A stretch of 64,000 nucleotides of DNA, taken from assembly GCF_001552615.1 (NCBI RefSeq), contig NZ_BCRN01000001.1:248001-312000 (forward strand), read 5' to 3'. This document shows, piece by piece, positions 1 to 9,027 of this stretch. This DNA is from Millisia brevis NBRC 105863 (GTDB lineage: Bacteria > Actinomycetota > Actinomycetes > Mycobacteriales > Mycobacteriaceae). The notes below the pieces were generated by a model. That model was not told where the DNA came from, ran no database searches, and worked only from the letters and a program-made list of their open reading frames with translations. The translations under genes were made by a program, and so were the position numbers. Each line of letters opens with the position of its first letter. Position 1 is the first letter of the stretch.

Positions 1-2
1 TC

Positions 3-494
3 GAATCGCCCGGCCCGCAGTACGTGATCACCCGACGCCCGGCCGGGATGCGCCGGCATTCGCGGCAGTGGGCGCTGCCGGGCGGGCGTCTCGACGGCGA
101 CGAGACGCCGGTCGAGGGGGCGCTGCGCGAACTCGGCGAAGAGGTCGGTGTGCACCGCGGCGAGAACGCGGTGCTCGGTCTGCTCGACGACTATCCGACC
201 CGCTCGGGCTATGTGATCACCCCGGTGGTCGTCTGGGGCGGCCGCCAGGACGAGTTGATCCCGCAGCCGACCGAGGTGGCCGAGCTGTACCGGCTGCCGG
301 TCGAATCGCTCGACGTCGAACCCGGCTTCGCGACGATCCCGCAGTCACCGTCGCCGGTGATCAGCCTGCCGTTGCTCGGCGGCCGGCTGCACGCGCCGAC
401 CGCCGCGCTGCTGTACCAGTTCCGCGAGGTGGTCCTGCACGGCCGAGCCACTCGCGTCGACCACTACGAGCAGCCGGTCTTCGCCTGGAAGTAG
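3..494 (+). CDS. NUDIX hydrolase, 5' end outside the window
   Basis: The visible part is about 163 residues. A complete Nudix box (G-x5-E-x7-RE-U-x-EE-x-G-U) lies at 84-152 with the metal-binding REL-GEE core intact, so the protein should hydrolyse a nucleoside diphosphate linked to some moiety X. The substrate cannot be told from the sequence. The frame is open upstream of the first GTG at 24 to the window edge, and the residues before it read as ordinary coding sequence, so the true start probably lies outside. The next gene is convergent and ends 4 bp away. Confidence 0.85.
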   Translation, partial: ESPGPQYVITRRPAGMRRHSRQWALPGGRLDGDETPVEGALRELGEEVGVHRGENAVLGLLDDYPTRSGYVITPVVVWGGRQDELIPQPTEVAELYRLPVESLDVEPGFATIPQSPSPVISLPLLGGRLHAPTAALLYQFREVVLHGRATRVDHYEQPVFAWK

Positions 495-498
495 CCGG

Positions 499-1101
499 CT
501 ACCCCCGGCCGCCGGCGATCCGGTCGAGCAACCAGCGCAACGCCGCGGTCTGTTCGCCCGGATCGGCACCGGCGTCGATCGCCAGGGCCGCGCGGTCGAA
601 GGCCGCCGATACCAACCCCGCCAGCGCGTCGACCGACACCGTGTCGGGCACCGTTCCCAGTTCCCGCAGACCCTCGACCAGGGTGGCCGCCGAGGTGGCC
701 TCGTCGAGGGCACGCATCTCCTCCGGACCGAACGCCGCGGGCCCCTCGACCATCAACAGTCGGGTGCGGCCCGGCTGCGCCATCGCGTCGAGATAGGCGG
801 CGGTGCCGGCCGCCAGCGCATCGGCCGGGCCCCCGTCCGGGTGGTCGGCCGCCCGGATGTCGTCGGCCACCCGACCGGCCTCGCGGTCGAGCAGCGCCCG
901 GAAGAGATCCCGCTTGTCGGTGAAGTGGTGATACAGCGCGCCGCGGGTGGTGCCGGCGGCCGCGACGATCTCCGGCGTCGTCGTGTCGGCATATCCCCTG
1001 GTCACGAACAGATCCCTGGCCGCATCCAGCAGTGCTGCGCGGGTGGTTTCCGACCGCTGCCGGTTCGATCGGCGGGCGGGAGTGCGCTCTACCTCTTGCA
1101 T
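499..1101 (-). CDS. TetR/AcrR family transcriptional regulator
   Basis: This 200-residue protein has a typical TetR N-terminal helix-turn-helix (roughly residues 18-62, including a TTRGALYHHF recognition-helix segment) followed by an all-helical ligand-binding domain. The ATG at 1101 was chosen over the longer frame to 1170 because the extension runs through the operator-like DNA. It is divergently transcribed from the VOC protein gene at 1164. The 62 bp between them hold two repeated palindromic sites, one touching the tetR start codon, so it probably represses itself and the VOC gene. The ligand is unknown. Confidence 0.9.
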   Translation of the reverse strand: MQEVERTPARRSNRQRSETTRAALLDAARDLFVTRGYADTTTPEIVAAAGTTRGALYHHFTDKRDLFRALLDREAGRVADDIRAADHPDGGPADALAAGTAAYLDAMAQPGRTRLLMVEGPAAFGPEEMRALDEATSAATLVEGLRELGTVPDTVSVDALAGLVSAAFDRAALAIDAGADPGEQTAALRWLLDRIAGGRG

Positions 1102-1143
1102 ACAGACAGACTGTACGTTAATTTCACATGCAGACAGTTTGTA
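1101..1143. promoter_or_regulatory. Tandem operator-like sites between tetR and VOC genes
   Basis: Two related 15-bp imperfect palindromes, TACAGACAGACTGTA (1101-1115) and TGCAGACAGTTTGTA (1129-1143), share the CAGACAG core and have centres 28 bp apart. The first abuts the tetR start codon and the second lies just upstream of the VOC ribosome binding site. This placement is typical for a TetR autoregulatory operator. Binding by the adjacent TetR is inferred. Confidence 0.6.
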
Positions 1144-1163
1144 TGTAAATGAAGGAGATGACG

Positions 1164-1613
1164 ATGCCACTCACCGACATGCAGGTCACCAGCTACTACC
1201 CGGTCCTGATGACCACCGACGTACCCGGAACGGCGACGTTCTGGCAGCAGCACTTCGGCTTCGTGTCGATGTTCACCGACACCTGGTACGTCCATCTGCA
1301 GCTCGACGGACACCCGGAGGTCAACCTCGCGGTCCTCGACCATGCCCATCCGACGGTTCCGGAATCCGCCCGCACGGCGATCACCGGCGGCCTGCTGATC
1401 AACTTCGAGGTCGCCGACGTCGACGCGGTGTACACGCGATTGGCGGCCGCCGGGCTGCCGATGCTGCTCGAACCGCGGGACGAGGACTTCGGCCAGCGGC
1501 ACTTCATCACCCGCGACCCCAACGGCGTGCTGATCGACGTGATCACCCCGATCGCGCCGTCTGCGGAGTATGCCGAGCTCTACGACTCGGCGGCGCTGCC
1601 CGGCGACGGCTGA
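1164..1613 (+). CDS. VOC (glyoxalase/bleomycin-resistance fold) protein
   Basis: A 149-residue single-domain vicinal-oxygen-chelate protein. The paired beta-alpha-beta-beta-beta modules are recognisable from the opening '[17 protein letters not shown]' pattern and the late '[12 protein letters not shown]' strand. Such proteins are metal-dependent dioxygenases, isomerases or drug-binding proteins; the substrate here is unknown. An ATG in the same frame at 1149 precedes a GAAGGAG ribosome binding site at 1151-1157, so the start at 1164 (six bases after the site) is preferred. Its expression is probably controlled by the divergent TetR. It could detoxify the compound that TetR senses. Confidence 0.8.
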   Translation: MPLTDMQVTSYYPVLMTTDVPGTATFWQQHFGFVSMFTDTWYVHLQLDGHPEVNLAVLDHAHPTVPESARTAITGGLLINFEVADVDAVYTRLAAAGLPMLLEPRDEDFGQRHFITRDPNGVLIDVITPIAPSAEYAELYDSAALPGDG

Positions 1614-1650
1614 GGCCGCGCTCACCGAGCCGAGGTGCCAGGATCGTCGG

Positions 1651-2592
1651 GTGACGGCGGTGCTGGACGGCTTTGCGACCATCGGAGTGGTCGTGGCCGT
1701 CGGGTTCCTCCTGGCGCATCTGGGGCTGGTCGACGAGCGCGGTCAACGGGCCCTGTCGACGATCGCGTTCAATGTCGCCTCGCCGGCGTTGTTGCTGCGC
1801 ATCATGCAGGAGACGTCCCCCGCCGCATTGCTGTCGGCCAATCTGTGGACCGCAGCGTTGAGCGCGTACGGGGCGATGGCGGTCTACGCGGTGATCGCCC
1901 ATCGGCTCTGGCGGCCGCACCTACCGGCGGGCACCACGGTGATCGGTGCGTTGTGCGTCGGCTACGTCAACGCCGGCAATCTCGGCCTGCCGATCGCGTT
2001 CTACGTGCTCGGCGACGTCGCCCGGGCCGCACCGACCATGCTGATGCAGCTGCTGCTGATCGCCCCGCCGGCGATGGCACTGCTGCATTCGGCCACCCGC
2101 GAGGGCGGCAATCGACTGCGCACGGTGGTGCTCGGGGTGGTGACCAATCCGATCGTGCTCGGCTCGGTGATCGGCCTGCTGCTGTCGGTCTTCTCGGTCA
2201 CCCTGCCGGGCGCGATCGCCGGCCCGCTCGATCTGCTCGGCGGGATGGCGGTGCCGGCGATGCTGATCGCCTTCGGTATCGCCCTGCGGCTCGGCCCCAA
2301 GCCGGCGGGCAATGGCAGCGCCCCGCACGTGTGGACGCTGGTGGCGATCAAGACGTTCGTCAACCCGTCACTGGCCCTCGGTCTGGGTCTGCTGTTCGGA
2401 CTCGAGGGCATCGAGCTGTTCACCGTGGTGATCATGGCGGCGCTGCCGACCGCACAGAACGTCTTCATGTACGCCCACCGCTACGGTCGTGGTGAGCACC
2501 TGGCCCGCGATGCCATCCTGATCAGCACGTTCGCGTCGGTTCCGTCGATCGTGATCGTCTCGCTGGGATTCCACCTGCTCGGCATCGTCTGA
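1651..2592 (+). CDS. AEC family (auxin efflux carrier-like) transporter
   Basis: A 313-residue integral membrane protein with about ten hydrophobic segments. It has the AEC hallmark of a glycine/asparagine-rich segment in the middle ('GYVNAGNLGLPIAFYVLG') and a second 'ALPTAQNVFMYA' segment near the C-terminus. AEC carriers export small organic anions or import malate/malonate-type acids; the substrate here cannot be predicted. GTG 1651 is chosen because the in-frame extension to 1570 would overlap the VOC gene and is arginine-rich. It may be co-transcribed with the VOC gene (37 bp gap). It ends convergently with the AMIN-like protein gene. Confidence 0.85.
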   Translation: MTAVLDGFATIGVVVAVGFLLAHLGLVDERGQRALSTIAFNVASPALLLRIMQETSPAALLSANLWTAALSAYGAMAVYAVIAHRLWRPHLPAGTTVIGALCVGYVNAGNLGLPIAFYVLGDVARAAPTMLMQLLLIAPPAMALLHSATREGGNRLRTVVLGVVTNPIVLGSVIGLLLSVFSVTLPGAIAGPLDLLGGMAVPAMLIAFGIALRLGPKPAGNGSAPHVWTLVAIKTFVNPSLALGLGLLFGLEGIELFTVVIMAALPTAQNVFMYAHRYGRGEHLARDAILISTFASVPSIVIVSLGFHLLGIV

Positions 2593-2618
2593 TCCACATC
2601 GTCCGACCGAACCGGTCC

Positions 2619-3203
2619 TCACCAGAAGTGGGCGACGTCGATCACCAATCGACTGCCGTCGCCGGGTCCCTCCAGCGTGAACACCCGAAATGGCAGCCGG
2701 GCGCGTACCCCGAGAGCGAAGGTGGTCTGCCCTTCGAAGGAACCGGCGAAGGCCAGTTGTCGGAAGGTGGGATGCCAGCGCAGGTCGGCCACCTCGTTCG
2801 GATCGGCGGGTGCCCACGTCGGCTGCCCGGTGTCCGGGTTGTATACCGGCGATCGGGCCACCACCTGCAGGGTCGCCCCGCCGCGCACCGGGACCGGCTC
2901 GCCGGAGCCCTCGCGATGCACCACGTCGACGTACCGGACGACGTACCCGTCCGGGGGCCCGGCCAGGTCGATCACCAGCCTGTCCGCGCATCCGTCCCAG
3001 CCGGTGCGCACATCGACGATGGTCGCGGCGCCGGCATCCGGCGCCTCCTTGGGCAACGATCCGGCCAGGGTGACCGCGCAACCGGGCTGGGCGAGCGCGG
3101 GGGCGGCGGCCGACAGCGGTCCACCGAGCAGGCCGATCGTCACCAGTCCCGCGACCCCGAAACGGGTTGCTTTCGATAAGGAATTATTCGTTCGGAATTG
3201 CAT
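2619..3203 (-). CDS. Secreted AMIN-like domain protein
   Basis: 194 residues beginning with a Sec signal peptide (basic n-region, hydrophobic core around residues 10-30, AxA cleavage motif near ALAQ). The mature part resembles the AMIN-like domain of actinobacterial exported proteins: a beta-rich fold with 'DRLVIDL.G.PDGYVVRYVD' and a C-terminal 'GSRLVIDVAHFW' strand. The related AMIN domain targets proteins to the cell wall in other bacteria; the role here is unknown. The ATG at 3203 is preferred over one at 3221 because GGAG lies at good spacing upstream. It is the gene downstream of sigC on the same strand, separated by 183 bp. Confidence 0.75.
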   Translation of the reverse strand: MQFRTNNSLSKATRFGVAGLVTIGLLGGPLSAAAPALAQPGCAVTLAGSLPKEAPDAGAATIVDVRTGWDGCADRLVIDLAGPPDGYVVRYVDVVHREGSGEPVPVRGGATLQVVARSPVYNPDTGQPTWAPADPNEVADLRWHPTFRQLAFAGSFEGQTTFALGVRARLPFRVFTLEGPGDGSRLVIDVAHFW

Positions 3204-3386
3204 GATCGCTCCATTCGACATTCCGCCCCATCCTGCGATCGGATATCCGGGTGAAGCACCCGGGGAAATGTCTATCGAAGCGCTCGTACCAGGCGTTATC
3301 GACCAATTTCCCGCGTGCGAGATTCGTATGTTGATCGAATGACTATTCGACCGCGCGTCGAATAGTCGGCCGCGAACGGCGCACGC

Positions 3387-3953
3387 TTATGCGGAGTCGA
3401 AACGCCGGTCCTCGCCGCGTCGGGATCGGCCGAGCAGGTCCTCCCGCCCGCGGGCGACCCGCGAGCGCACCGTGCCGATCGGGCAGCCACATACCCGCGC
3501 CGCTTCCTCGTAGGTCATGCCCAGGATCCCGGTGAGCACCAGGGCCTCGCGACGATCGATATCGATGCCGTCGAGCAGGATGTTCAGTTCGACGATGTCC
3601 TCGAAACCGGCCCGATCACCGCGCGTGGCCCGCCGATCGGCGGCGGCCTCCCAGTCCACGCCGTCGGTCAGGCGCGGCCTGCGATAGGACCGGCGAATAT
3701 GGTCGACGACCACCCGTCGAGCGATCGACAGCAGCCAGGTGCGGGCGCTGGATTGAGCGGCGAACCGCGCGAGCGCCGGGATGGCGCGCAGGTAGGTTTC
3801 CTGGGTCAGATCGTCGGCTTCGGACGGCGAGGCGAGGTGGGCGACGAAGCGCCATATATCCCGTTGGGAGCCGCGCACGAAGTCTTCGAGGGCACGCTGA
3901 TCACCGGCCCCGGCGGCCAGAGCCAACTCGGTCAACGAGGCGTCGGTGGCCAT
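3387..3953 (-). CDS. sigC: ECF RNA polymerase sigma factor, SigC-like
   Basis: 188 residues with region 2 ('DIWRFVAHL..SEADDLTQETYLRAI', about 32-60), the 'SSARTWLLSIARRVVVDHIRR' region 2.4 segment (about 67-88) and a region 4 helix-turn-helix ('MTYEEAARVCGCPIGTVRSRVARGRE', about 147-172). The wording is very close to M. tuberculosis SigC as I remember it. ECF sigmas redirect RNA polymerase to a small regulon; SigC has been linked to virulence and copper acquisition. A GAGG site precedes the ATG. The divergent neighbour carries an anti-sigma zinc-binding motif, and a PepSY membrane protein lies beyond it, which fits a metal-related regulon (inference). Confidence 0.85.
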   Translation of the reverse strand: MATDASLTELALAAGAGDQRALEDFVRGSQRDIWRFVAHLASPSEADDLTQETYLRAIPALARFAAQSSARTWLLSIARRVVVDHIRRSYRRPRLTDGVDWEAAADRRATRGDRAGFEDIVELNILLDGIDIDRREALVLTGILGMTYEEAARVCGCPIGTVRSRVARGREDLLGRSRRGEDRRFDSA

Positions 3954-4104
3954 CGTGGAACCTCATTTCCGAAGCGGGACTGTGGGCACGCCGGCGATCG
4001 CCGAGTCACCCTAGTGCACCCGGCGCGGCATACTCGCCCGGAGCCCGGCGCGCGCAATTCCGCCGGCCGGGAACTTCGATCGGAAGCGGAGCGACTGCTG
4101 GATC

Positions 4105-4848
4105 ATGGACTGTGCGATAGCGCGCGAGTCCCTGTCGGCCAGGATCGACGGGGAGCGCGAACCGGTACCCGCGGAGCGGGTCGACGAGCACCTGGCCGGT
4201 TGCACCGACTGCTGCGCCTGGTATGCCGCCGCCGCGGAGTCCGCCCGGCGGCTGAGCGTCCGATCGGCCGTCCGCACCCCGGATCTGACCGCGGACATCC
4301 TGGCGGCGGCGGGCGCGGTCGCCCCACGGTCGAGGTGGCAGCGAGCGCGTCGATGGGTCCTGCGCGACCACCCGTTGCGGGCCGCGGTGCTGGTGCTCGG
4401 CAGCCTGCAGGTCCTGCTCGGGGTGGGCCAACTCCTCGGCATGACGTTCGCGATGACCGGACACGCCCACGGCGACATGGACACCACCGCCCACCTGTTC
4501 AACGAGACCACCGCGTGGTCGATCGCGGTCGGCATCGGCCTGATCGTGGTCGGCCTGCGCCCGAGCGCCACCACCGGCATCTTTCCGCTGCTGGCCACAT
4601 TCGTCGGCATCCTGCTGGTCTTCGTGGCGGTGGACGGCGTCGCCGGCAATGTCACCCTGTCGCGGGCATCGAGCCATCTGGTGGTGCTCGTCGCGGTGGC
4701 CGTGGTCGGCGCGATCCACCTCCGCTACCGCGACCGGCCCGAGCCGCCGACCGGATCGGCGGTGCGAGCGACCGAGGTCGCCCCGCCCGACACCTCCTCC
4801 GGTCGCCGTCGTCGGCATGTACATCTGACCGACGATCCGGCGGCCTGA
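4105..4848 (+). CDS. zf-HC2 membrane protein, candidate anti-sigma factor
   Basis: 247 residues. The first 40 carry a zinc-binding anti-sigma (ZAS) motif, H-x3-C-x2-C in 'HLAGCTDC' with an earlier Cys at position 3. About four transmembrane helices follow (roughly 90-117, 135-152, 155-178, 187-206) and a cytoplasmic tail. The loop after the first helix is rich in His and Met ('TGHAHGDMDTTAH'), which could bind metal. It is transcribed divergently from sigC. Membrane zf-HC2 proteins usually sequester their neighbouring ECF sigma factor; that this one holds SigC is inferred from position and motif. Confidence 0.75.
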   Translation: MDCAIARESLSARIDGEREPVPAERVDEHLAGCTDCCAWYAAAAESARRLSVRSAVRTPDLTADILAAAGAVAPRSRWQRARRWVLRDHPLRAAVLVLGSLQVLLGVGQLLGMTFAMTGHAHGDMDTTAHLFNETTAWSIAVGIGLIVVGLRPSATTGIFPLLATFVGILLVFVAVDGVAGNVTLSRASSHLVVLVAVAVVGAIHLRYRDRPEPPTGSAVRATEVAPPDTSSGRRRRHVHLTDDPAA

Positions 4849-4889
4849 GCCGGCCGGGACACCCCCGGCCGGCGATCCGATACCGACCG

Positions 4890-6344
4890 TCATCGCGATT
4901 CGGTCGGCGAGGCGGTATCCGACTCGTCCGCCCGCGCGCGCAGCAGCCCGACCACCACATCCACCGCCACGAAGCCCGCCAGCGATATGCCCAGCAGCGG
5001 TACATACCACCCCACGATGGCCGCGACCAGGATCACGCCGATCGCGACCCCGACCGGCACCCGGGTGAGCGTGCCGCGGGCCGGCGGCGCACCGACGGCC
5101 CACCGCCCGGCCGATCGCGGCCGCCGCGACCACCACATCCGATAGCCCCGGATCACGACGGTGATCAGGCCGATCGCCACCAGCGCCAGGACGATCTGGT
5201 TGACCCATCCGAACAGGATGCCCATGTGGGTGTCGATCACCCAGTTGGTCATCTTGGCCATCAGCGGCCACGACGAGAAGTCGACCCGGTCGACCACCCG
5301 TCCGTCCGCCGGATCGACGGCGAGCGCGTCGTATCGGGTCGGCCAGCTGCGCTTGGCTTCCCGCACGGTCCAGGCCTGATCCTCGCCCGACGGCGGGATC
5401 AGCCGGATCGGCACCTGCAGACCCGCCTCGACCGCGGTCGTGAACACCCCGTCGATGCCCACACCCCGGGTGATCGCGGCATCGGAGGTCTCCGCCGCGG
5501 GTGCGCCGTGACCACCGTGCCCACCGGCTGCGGTCTCGTCCTGGCCGGACAGGGCCGTGGTCACGGTCGGAGAGGTCCAGTCGAGCGCGGTTCGCAGGTC
5601 GGAGATGCTCTCGCCGGCATATCGCGACCAGGTCAGACCGCTCGCCGAGAGCACCACCAGTCCCAGGACGATCCATACGCCGACGGCGCCGTGCCAGGAC
5701 AACGTGCGCGCGCGGCCGGATCGGCGGCGATCGGGGAGCACGGCCGCGCGGGCCGCCCGGGTGCGACGTCGGACCATGCCCCACCACATGATCAGACCGC
5801 CGAGGGCGACCAGCCACAGCCAGCTCGCGGCCAGTTCGCTGTAGTGGCGACCCACCTCGCCCAGGTGCAGGTTGCGGTGCAGTTCGTCGATCCACGCGCG
5901 GACCGGTAGCCACTCCCCGTAGGTGGTCAGCGCACCGCGAACCTCGCCGGAGTAGGGGTCGACGAAGACCGTGCGGCCGTATCCGTCTGGGACGTCGTCG
6001 ACGGCCAGCACCACCCGGGTGGTGCCGTCCTCGGTGCGCGGTGGCCGGACCTCGGTGATCGCCCCCTCCGGATGCGCCTGCCGGGCCGCGGCCACCTGGT
6101 CGGCGAGCGGAACGGTGTGCTCACCGATCTGCGCGACGGTGAGTTGCTCGCGGTGCACGAGTTGCTCGAGTTGCGGGGTGATCGTGTAGGGCAATCCGGT
6201 GATTGCCGCGATCAGGATGAACGGGCCGACGAGGATCCCCGCGTAGAAGTGCAGCCGCATCAACAACGCCCGGATCCCCGGCCAGAGGGGTGGGCGCGGG
6301 GACGAGGGACCGTCCGATACCCGGGATTCCGCAACGTCCGACAT
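4890..6344 (-). CDS. PepSY-associated transmembrane protein
   Basis: 484 residues with four strong transmembrane segments (an N-terminal one starting 'LHFYAGILVGPFILIAAITGLPY', one near residue 195, one near 235, one near 390) and two extracytoplasmic PepSY regions. Conserved histidines lie at helix ends ('MRLHFYAG', 'ELHRNLHLGEVG', 'DTHMGILFG'). A GGHGGHG stretch in the large loop may bind metal. Family members resemble iron or copper-siderophore reductases, using haem-like His pairs to pass electrons across the membrane. ATG 6344 has an AAGGGG site; a longer frame to 6392 lacks one. Its location beside sigC and zf-HC2 suggests metal uptake. Confidence 0.8.
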   Translation of the reverse strand: MSDVAESRVSDGPSSPRPPLWPGIRALLMRLHFYAGILVGPFILIAAITGLPYTITPQLEQLVHREQLTVAQIGEHTVPLADQVAAARQAHPEGAITEVRPPRTEDGTTRVVLAVDDVPDGYGRTVFVDPYSGEVRGALTTYGEWLPVRAWIDELHRNLHLGEVGRHYSELAASWLWLVALGGLIMWWGMVRRRTRAARAAVLPDRRRSGRARTLSWHGAVGVWIVLGLVVLSASGLTWSRYAGESISDLRTALDWTSPTVTTALSGQDETAAGGHGGHGAPAAETSDAAITRGVGIDGVFTTAVEAGLQVPIRLIPPSGEDQAWTVREAKRSWPTRYDALAVDPADGRVVDRVDFSSWPLMAKMTNWVIDTHMGILFGWVNQIVLALVAIGLITVVIRGYRMWWSRRPRSAGRWAVGAPPARGTLTRVPVGVAIGVILVAAIVGWYVPLLGISLAGFVAVDVVVGLLRARADESDTASPTESR

Positions 6345-6489
6345 CAAAGGCCCCTTCGAGTGACTCGAGGTAGCCGGCTGAGGCCGCGACACCGCGGCTG
6401 CTACCCCACGTAGTCAGTCGTCGTCGGCAGGGGCGCTTCGGTTCCCGCGCGATCGGAATCGGTGCGTGCGGATTCGGGTGGCCGGCTCG

Positions 6490-7389
6490 TCAGGGGCGTC
6501 CGGCGTGCGGGACGTCGACGATCGTGGTGTAGAGCACCGCCTCGCGGGTGTCCTTGCGGTTGTGCTCGAAGAAGTCCGGCGCGGAGCAGAGCAGCAGGGT
6601 GCGGCCGTCGGGTCCGCCGAGTTGGCAGGCGTAGATGCCCGCGCCGGTCGGCACCCGGACCTCGTCGACGATCTCGCCGCCCGGCGCGACGCGGACCGCC
6701 CGATTGCCCAGCGCGTCCGCGGCCCAGATATGTCCCTCGGCGTCGAGGGTGCAGCCGTCCGGGGCGACCGCGATCTGCCCGAGCACCTCCTCGAAGGTGG
6801 CGCCTTCCGGTTGGGGCGCAAATTCGGCGACCACGCGGCGACCGGAGAGAGTTCCGTCCGCGGCAAGATCGAAGGCGGTATATCGGTTGCCCAGGGTCTC
6901 GCCGACGGTCAACGTCGCGCCGTCCGGGCTGATCACCATGCCGTTCGGGAAGAACAGATCCTTGGCGACGACGGCGACCGAGCCGTCCGGGTCGACGCGG
7001 ATCAGCGACGCCAACTCCGGCGCACCGCCGCCCATGAGGTCGAATCCGAAATTGCCGACGAAGATGTGGTCGTTGGCGTCGACGACCAGGTCGTTGAGGT
7101 GGCCGCCGCAATGAGCCGAGACGTCCGCCAGTTCGGTCAGCTCGCCGTCCGCCCAGCGCAGGATCTTCCGGTCACGCATCGAGACGACCACCAGCGTTCC
7201 GTCGGCGAGCCAGCCGAGGCCGGAGGGCTGCTGGTCGACGGTGAACAGGACCGTCTCGACGCCGTTGTCGTCGTAGGTCGCCACCTGCCGACGGTAGAAG
7301 TCCGAGGCCCACCACCGACCGTCGTGCCACCGCGGACCCTCGAAGAAGGCGCCGCCCTGGAAGAAGACTCGAACATCCCGCTCGCTCAT
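6490..7389 (-). CDS. SMP-30/gluconolactonase/LRE family protein
   Basis: 299 residues forming a six-bladed beta-propeller, recognised from the N-terminal 'FFEGPRWHDGRWWASDF' metal-site strand, 'HLNDLVVDANDHIFVGNFGFD', 'FPNGMVISPDGATL' and 'DAEGHIWAADALGNRAVRV'. These are the Glu, Asn and Asp strands that hold the divalent metal in gluconolactonases. It probably hydrolyses a sugar lactone or a related lactone; the substrate is unknown. It lies 50 bp downstream of a TetR gene on the same strand and is probably co-transcribed with it. Confidence 0.85.
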   Translation of the reverse strand: MSERDVRVFFQGGAFFEGPRWHDGRWWASDFYRRQVATYDDNGVETVLFTVDQQPSGLGWLADGTLVVVSMRDRKILRWADGELTELADVSAHCGGHLNDLVVDANDHIFVGNFGFDLMGGGAPELASLIRVDPDGSVAVVAKDLFFPNGMVISPDGATLTVGETLGNRYTAFDLAADGTLSGRRVVAEFAPQPEGATFEEVLGQIAVAPDGCTLDAEGHIWAADALGNRAVRVAPGGEIVDEVRVPTGAGIYACQLGGPDGRTLLLCSAPDFFEHNRKDTREAVLYTTIVDVPHAGRP

Positions 7390-7439
7390 GTCGGGATGCT
7401 AAGCATCCGAACCATTTTCCCGTGGCGTAATCGCGAGGA

Positions 7440-8051
7440 CTACCTCTCGGCAGCCGAAGAGGCGGCGAGGAAGCGGTCGACGATGTCCAGATAGATCGGC
7501 CCCTCGGAGTCGGCGGTGAACGACGGGTCGCTCGCCATGCGGGAGATGAACCCGTCCATCAGCACGAGCAGCCAGTCGACGATCCGCTCGACCACCAGGT
7601 CGTCGCGGATCAGTCCGGCCGTGCGGGCGCGGGCGACCAGGGGACGCAGACCGTCCCGTTGGGCCGCGTCGTCGCGTTCGAGCGCGGCGGCGACCTCGGG
7701 ATCCCCCATCACCGCGCCGACGGCGTTGACGAACCCGGCCAGGCGGGGTTCGCGCAGTTCATCGGCGGTATGCGCGGCCCACGCCCGAATGACCGTCGAC
7801 GGGTCGGCGTCCGGCTCGCGAGCGGCGAACCAGTCGATGACCTCGGACGTTCCGAGGTCGAGGATCGCCAGCAGGGCTGCGGATTTGGTGGGGAAGTAGT
7901 GAAAGAAGGTGCCCGACCCGATCCCGGCCCGCGCGCAGATCGCGGCGGTAGTGGTGCGTTCGTATCCGGCGTTTGCGAACTCGGTCACCGCCGCGTCGAT
8001 GATCATCAACCGGCGGGCGGCGTGCCGTTCCGGGTCCACCGTGCGTGCCAT
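7440..8051 (-). CDS. TetR/AcrR family transcriptional regulator
   Basis: 203 residues. The N-terminal helix-turn-helix covers about residues 14-58 ('TTTAAICARAGIGSGTFFHYFPTKSAALLAIL') and is followed by a helical effector domain of the TetR_C type. It heads a two-gene unit with the SMP-30 lactonase and is divergent from the repeat-tailed membrane protein gene at 8136. A perfect 5-bp-arm palindrome at 8076-8089 in the divergent region is a candidate operator. The inducer is unknown. Confidence 0.88.
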   Translation of the reverse strand: MARTVDPERHAARRLMIIDAAVTEFANAGYERTTTAAICARAGIGSGTFFHYFPTKSAALLAILDLGTSEVIDWFAAREPDADPSTVIRAWAAHTADELREPRLAGFVNAVGAVMGDPEVAAALERDDAAQRDGLRPLVARARTAGLIRDDLVVERIVDWLLVLMDGFISRMASDPSFTADSEGPIYLDIVDRFLAASSAAER

Positions 8052-8075
8052 CGTCTCGTCACCGATCCTTTTGTT

Positions 8076-8089
8076 GGAGCTACTGCTCC
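8076..8089. promoter_or_regulatory. Inverted repeat upstream of tetR (candidate operator)
   Basis: GGAGC-TACT-GCTCC is a perfect 5-bp inverted repeat. It lies 25 bp upstream of the TetR start and next to the AT-rich stretch TTATATTAG, which could supply a -10 element. Binding by the adjacent TetR is a guess from position. Confidence 0.4.
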
Positions 8090-8135
8090 GTTATATTAGC
8101 AGAGTGACTACTCGGATTTACCGATCGGGCCGACC

Positions 8136-8903
<768 letters not shown>

Positions 8904-8906
8904 CAG

Positions 8907-8919
8907 CCCCCCCCCCCCC
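8907..8919 (+). repeat. Poly-C tract of 13 bases
   Basis: Thirteen consecutive C residues begin three bases after the stop codon of the repeat-tailed membrane protein. They lie between it and the MFS gene. The tract is non-coding and may vary in length. Confidence 0.95.
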
Positions 8920-8959
8920 GGGAATCTCCCCGCCACGTGATCCACGTCTCACCAATTGA

Positions 8960-8972
8960 TTAGCAAGGCTAA
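8960..8972. promoter_or_regulatory. TTAGC-AAG-GCTAA inverted repeat, iron-box-like
   Basis: A perfect 5-bp-arm inverted repeat 55 bp upstream of the MFS start at 9028, in a locally AT-rich stretch. Its right half, CAAGGCTAAC, matches the right half of the actinobacterial DtxR/IdeR iron box (TTAGG...AGGCTAACC), but the left half is one base short. It could equally be the site of another repressor. Confidence 0.4.
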
Positions 8973-9027
8973 CTATCTATATTCTGAGTCGGTTCCCATC
9001 GGAACCACACGCATTCGGGAGGCACTC

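Noticed and set aside
3699-5909. A 736-residue plus-strand open frame across sigC, zf-HC2 and PepSY genes
   Set aside because: It is a high-GC shadow with extreme Arg/Pro/Gly content. It overlaps three genes with clear domains in other frames.
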